64,000 nt of DNA from assembly GCA_038049695.1 (NCBI GenBank), contig CP142451.1, positions 127,073,501 through 127,137,500 of the forward strand. Direction: 5' to 3'. This DNA comes from Cinnamomum chago (Eukaryota > Streptophyta > Magnoliopsida > Laurales > Lauraceae). The stretch's first letter is position 1. Each line of letters begins with the position of its first letter. Below, in pieces: positions 59,601 through 64,000 of this stretch. The notes beneath the pieces are model-generated. The model did no database searches and was not told the origin of the DNA. It saw only the letters and a program-made list of their open reading frames with translations. The translations under genes were made by a program, and so were the position numbers.

Positions 59601-62600
59601 GCTATACTTTAACTTCAAGCATTATGCCCTTGTTCTGTAGTGTAAAAAGATCGGGCCTTTGCCTTGGTCTGATTGCCAACGCCTTGAGCCCTAACTCCAT
59701 ATCTGAATGTTTTCGCCAGACTGATTGTGGGATAGAAGAAAGTGGCAAGCAAAACAAAGAAGCAGAACCCACTTCTAATGATACGGTGGTTGGAAGTAGT
59801 AATGCAGCAGGAAGAAGTCCACCTGAAGATAAAGAACAAACTGTTAAATGTGCTTTCCCTGGAAACATAGAAGATATAGATGAAACAGATTGGCTAGATG
59901 GTTCTGTTTCCATCTCAGGTCTCAGAGAAGATTCTTCTGGTATTACGAAAAGGGGGCTGACTGTTGAATTTTGTGAGTCATTGCCTTCTGTTACAAGGAA
60001 AGTTACTAAAAGAGCTTCTGCTGAAGACAAGGTAAATCATACAGCTGTACATGCATTTTTTCTAGGAAGATATGTATTTTTTTTATTTTTTTCTTTTCTA
60101 TTACATACTTGAAATTGCAATATTTTTACTTTCCTCCAGGAATTAGCGGAGCTTGTGCATAAGGCTCATTTGCTGTGTCTACTAGCCCGAGGAAGGTTAA
60201 TTGACAGTGTTTGCGATGATCCTCTCATTCAGGTACCTTTCTTTTGGCATCACATGACTTGCACTATCAACTTCATTTCCTTCTTTATCATCTTCATGTT
60301 CTGCGCCCTGCTCATGTACTCTTTTATAGCCTTTTCATATTATGAACATTTTTCCATAATAATAGTTCTTTATGGTTTTATTTCTTTTGATTTGCAATTG
60401 ATATCAACTAATCAGCTTCCTTTCATCTAATACTTAACACATTTGTGGTGCATCTAGCTTGAGGGAGCGTTTGACAATTCCATATCATTTAAAGCAGAAA
60501 TTGGAGAGTTCAGGGAGGGGTGAAAGTCAAAAGATAGTAGGCAGAGGAGGACAAAGTGAAGACCATTGCAGACCCATTGATGACTTGGGATCGATCCCTG
60601 ATATAATAGTTGGAATACCACTCCTTGCCGGTGAAACAATAGCACCCAATAAAAAAAAGAAGAAGAAAAAGAAAAAAAAAGTTGAATACCATCGAATTTT
60701 CTCAAAAAAAAAGTTGAATACCATCGAATTTTCTCACATTCATAGAGGAGAGCATGAAAAGTTTACCAACAATGATGGAAGAAGAATTGATAGTGACTTC
60801 CATATACCTATCATTAACCTTTCACTCTTGACCCCTTAGATCAATGCCATTTTCCTGTGTATACCACAGGAAAATGACACACGTCCTCTTATGGTCATTT
60901 CTTTTTCCCTCTTCTTTCTTTTGCACATAGATGCATACTTCAATGCGCATGTGTGTTTGTAAAGACTTAAGAAATAGGACCAATCATGCAATCCAAGCAG
61001 GTCCTGAATACCAAGGTCCAATGGTTCAATTATGTTATGCACGTATTGGATATATAGGTTAGGAGGTCAAAAGTCAAGCGAACTGCATCCGGAACAAACA
61101 AATGGTCTAATGTTGATGTTGCTCTTCAAGAATATTTTTTTCTTTTCTTTTCTGAAAAGTGCTAGTTTGTTGGTGGTTTTATTTATGAAATGTGTTTTTT
61201 TTATTTTTTTATGATTTTTTATTTTCTTTTAAGGTGGCTTCATCTGCTAGCTTGTTTTATATCTTATTTCTACAAACAAAAAGAAGTGACAATCATTCTT
61301 TCTAAGACGCTTTAGTTGTGTTGGCAGGCTTCCTTACTTTCTCTTGTACCATCGAACTTACTGAACGTATCGAAGGTTTCAAAAGTGACTGCAAATGCAT
61401 TGGTACCCCTTGTCAACTGGGTATGTAGTAGTATCTTCTATTATCTAGAATATGCCAGCCTCTGTTATTTACTTGTTTCGCTACTGTTACTTGCTCTAGC
61501 GTATTTTTATTCTTCTATCTGCAGTTCAGTAATAATTTTCATGTTGGAAGCCCGGGCTTCTCGGAAAGATCTTTCAAGTCAAGTCTGGCCTATGCTCTTG
61601 AAACTCATGAAGGGACTGCTGAGGAGGTAGTTGAAGAAATGCTAAAAATTTACTTATTGCTCTATCTTGTTGCATCTTTAGAATGTAATTTGCATGTCAA
61701 GGGTATAAAAAAGGTCATATATCTCACAGTGTATTCCAGTAGCAAGAAGTTGCGTTGGGTGTGCTTGGATGCATTTTGAAGTGCAAGTTGGTTCATATAA
61801 TTTTGAAGATTAAATGTTCTGTTTCACCTTTTTTTTTTTGGGTGGCTGAGAATTGGTGATTTGTTAATTAGGGTACTTATCTTTTTTTCTTTCTTTCTTT
61901 TTTAACTTTACTGCCCAAAGTCAGTATTGGTTTTAGATTTCAATTATAATTTGGGTCAGAAAAGTATGAGCAGTGTCCCATCAACTGCAGTTTTTCATTT
62001 TTATTTTTTGTGCTGCAATAAGTGCACAGTGTATGCATGATTGTCTGTTCTTCCCAAACATTCAAAATTTTTGTAATTTGCAGTAAACCAGTTATAAAAC
62101 ACACATTCAGGAGACTGTACACTTTTAGTTTAGGCTTGACTGATCTGCTACACAAATTGGTCCTTTTCCAGTATGAGCTTACATTACAAGCATCACAATA
62201 TCCTATATGAAATGAATTGCACGAAATGCGACATAGAAATGTGTTGAACACCAACTGAAAACTAAGGTAATTTTGAGACGAGTGGAGGAAACTAAAATCA
62301 TGTTCTTATTTAGTTTGAAAATCTACAGTTTTGTGTCATAAATTCCTCCAACATTGGTGGAAATCCAGCTCTCCCTGGAGCTTGTGCTGAAGCCAGTGGA
62401 TTCAAGGACAGGCCTTCTGCTGGCAGGTAGGGACACTCCCGGTTGTACAAAAACCTGAATAGATTGCAAAGACGGCTAGGGGAAAGTAGTTCAAATACGG
62501 GGTTAAAAACCTTGAGCTATTGCCATTGAGTCCCATGGCTAGTGGGGAGCTTAGATGCCATTTAAAGCAAGGAAAAAAACCCAGCAGAAGACCTGTCCTT

Positions 62601-63465
62601 GAATTCGCCTGCTTTAGTACAAGCTCCTGAGAGAACTGGATTGTCCCTAGCTGCTATGGGGCTAGTCCACTAATGGAAATGATTGGACCCACTATAGACA
62701 GGATATGCTTTAAATGATATCTGAGTTTGGGAGTTTTCCCTCCTTTACTTGAGGTTGGGAAGGCGACATCTGTTTTGTTACTCTTTCAGGGACCATTGTT
62801 ATGTTCCTTGAATAACCTACCTATCTTTGGGTTTAGGATTAAAGAATTTAAGTCTTCTACTTGAGATATCTCCAAAGAATATCTGTCAGCCTTGGAGCCC
62901 ATCATATTTGATTGCAGGCTTTGTTCTTGAAATTGTGCGTTCAACTGATATACACTTTCCTGAGGCTCAGGAGTCAGGAGTCTGGACCTTCTATTTCCTG
63001 TGTTTCTCCAGTGTGATCAAGATAGTCTGGACAATGAGTGCTGCCTTTTCTCTTTCTATTTATCTGGTTTTACTTTATTCTCCTTCAGAACACTGGAGTT
63101 GAGCCATCACTGTAATAATCCCTTGGGTCCTTAGTAATGGGAACTACTATTAATCCCTTTCGATATTGGTAGTAGGGCTCTCTAGGAAAAGTAATTGATG
63201 ACAGCTTTTATAGTTGCTCCTCAAACATCTGAAAATATATATATATATATATATATATATAGATGTAGCAGTACTACTTTTTCTCAGAACGGTAAGATGC
63301 AATACCAATGAGACTGATCAGTTGAAGAGTTTAAGTGACGGAAGAAAATGAGAAAAATGGCTTCATGTTGGCTTCTTATTATCACTGTAACATCTTGGCA
63401 TCATTTCTATTGCAGGTTGCTGCATTATCAGTGGCGCTATTTAGAGCTTTCAATCTAACAACACG
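56663..63465 (+). CDS. RAD4: RAD4/XPC-type DNA damage recognition protein, 5' part (8 coding exons)
   Basis: Exons: 56663-56705, 59060-59140, 59283-59401, 59720-60031, 60140-60232, 61328-61420, 61525-61626 and 63416-63465. All introns are GT...AG and phases agree, giving 297 residues plus two bases. The start MRTRSQSKRPEKAP is basic. Exon 4 encodes an acidic, Ser-rich linker (NIEDIDETDWLDGSVSI). The recognisable part is ELAELVHKAHLLCLLARGRLIDSVCDDPLIQ, ASLLSLVPSNLL, then ALVPLVNWFSNNFHVGSPGF and VAALSVALFRAFNLTTR, which open the transglutaminase-like domain of plant RAD4. XPC/Rad4 senses helix-distorting lesions and starts global nucleotide excision repair in the nucleus. The rest of that domain and the DNA-binding BHD domains lie beyond the right edge. 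Exon 4's acceptor (CGCCAG before 59720) is the least certain junction: it is chosen because it restores phase 0. Intron 1 is 2354 bp; intron 7 contains a MITE-like inverted repeat. Confidence 0.88.
60681..60740. repeat. 32-bp tandem duplication in RAD4 intron 5
   Basis: GTTGAATACCATCGAATTTT, then CTC and an A run, repeats at 60681 and 60713. Confidence 0.85.
62362..62642. mobile_element. MITE-like inverted repeat in RAD4 intron 7
   Basis: The left arm 62362-62423 (AATCCAGCTCTCCCTGGAGC...) and right arm 62581-62642 are reverse complements of 62 bp with roughly 10 differences, around a core of about 157 bp. GATTCAAGGACAGG on the left matches CCTGTCCTTGAATTC on the right. No target duplication was recognised, so the superfamily is unknown. 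Confidence 0.65.
63234..63262. repeat. TA microsatellite in RAD4 intron 7
   Basis: Uninterrupted AT dinucleotides, about 14 units. Confidence 0.95.
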
Positions 63466-64000
63466 GTATAATTTATTAGAAATCTCGGCACCTGTTTTAA
63501 TATCCATTCATTCTTTCAGATAAATATTCTCCTGTCACTTCATTCAAGTGCATCCACAAGCACCGAATGTTTGTTTGAGGAAAGGGATTTGTGGGAGCAA
63601 AATTGGATTGTCTGACATGTATTGAATAGATTTTTATTTTATTTTTCATTTCGTTACGTAATTGGTTTAGGCAAGACCAAGTCAGTGCAAATTCTAGTGG
63701 GAGGTGCCTAATCAACATGCTACTTGGATTGTTGGCAAAGATGTTTTCGGGGCACATGTGGACATGCATTTAGTGTCCTATGAGTTATGCTGATGTATGA
63801 CATTTTACCAGTAACAATTAAATTATCTTGCTTAAATGACAGTTTTTTAAGCTTCTGTTTAGAAGTAGAATGCTATGACATACCTAAAGGTTTATTTTGG
63901 TATTTTTCCAAGTTCATGTGGGTAGGATTCTTTTCTGGACAGTTGTTCATTTTGGTAGGACCTGAACTGAATGACATTCACTTTTTGACTGGAAAGGTGG
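63466..64000 (+). other. RAD4 intron 8, incomplete
   Basis: Starts GTATAATTT after the split Arg codon. No downstream exon matching the next RAD4 segment is visible before the window ends. Confidence 0.6.

Noticed and set aside
59602-60030. 142-codon minus-strand ORF
   Set aside because: Antisense of RAD4 exon 4, which joins in phase with its neighbours on plus.
1-64000. CRISPR arrays, bacterial operons, phage or organelle genes
   Set aside because: No spaced identical repeats, no prokaryotic gene packing and no organelle gene was seen; the window is nuclear plant DNA throughout.

Overview
This window looks like nuclear DNA from a flowering plant. It is AT-rich and intron-containing, and dense in plant transposable elements (hAT, CACTA, copia, gypsy-like LTR, LINE and tRNA-derived SINE remains). 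Its gene families are plant ones: a PMEI, a class 3 lipase with the plant Cys-rich N-terminus, and a RAD4/XPC homologue. The species cannot be fixed from the sequence alone.

Four host genes are supported. (1) A single-exon pectin methylesterase inhibitor on + (5629-6285). (2) A two-exon gene on - (31348-31966) for a small plant protein of unknown function with the signature GSFFHDRSTTLGTLMGV. (3) A five-exon class 3 lipase on - (45686 down to 39268), joined exon by exon with consistent phases to 446 residues. (4) The 5' part of a RAD4/XPC DNA-repair gene on + (first eight coding exons, 56663-63465), which runs off the right edge. They do not form an operon or visible pathway.

The rest is mostly transposon-derived. 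0-2.2 kb: a hAT-like MITE and a 1.15-kb composite foldback with three palindromes and tRNA-like modules. 7.5-11.7 kb: a chain of hAT-like non-autonomous elements with 8-bp target duplications, one carrying about 620 bp of CTTT microsatellite. 13.2 kb: a near-perfect 215-bp CACTA-type foldback. 15.1-16.0 kb: two 463-bp LTR-like arms head to head around a 19-bp spacer. 17.3-18.1 kb: a tandem repeat interrupted by a MITE. 21.1-25.1 kb: a 3.46-kb decayed hAT element that landed in the last bases of an older MITE. 32.4-35.2 kb: a 5'-truncated LINE on -. 50.7-52.8 kb: degenerate tandem repeats and another MITE. 53.8-55.9 kb: a copia gag fragment split by a solo LTR.

The strongest unusual signals are the composite foldback with tRNA-like modules, the head-to-head LTR arms, the microsatellite-bearing hAT element, the nested MITE/hAT pair whose original target duplication can still be read, and a set of non-autonomous elements sharing related 5' termini. 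I found no prokaryote-type system, CRISPR array or canonical rRNA/tRNA gene. Boundaries were derived by eye from splice sites, inverted termini and target duplications; none was checked against a database.
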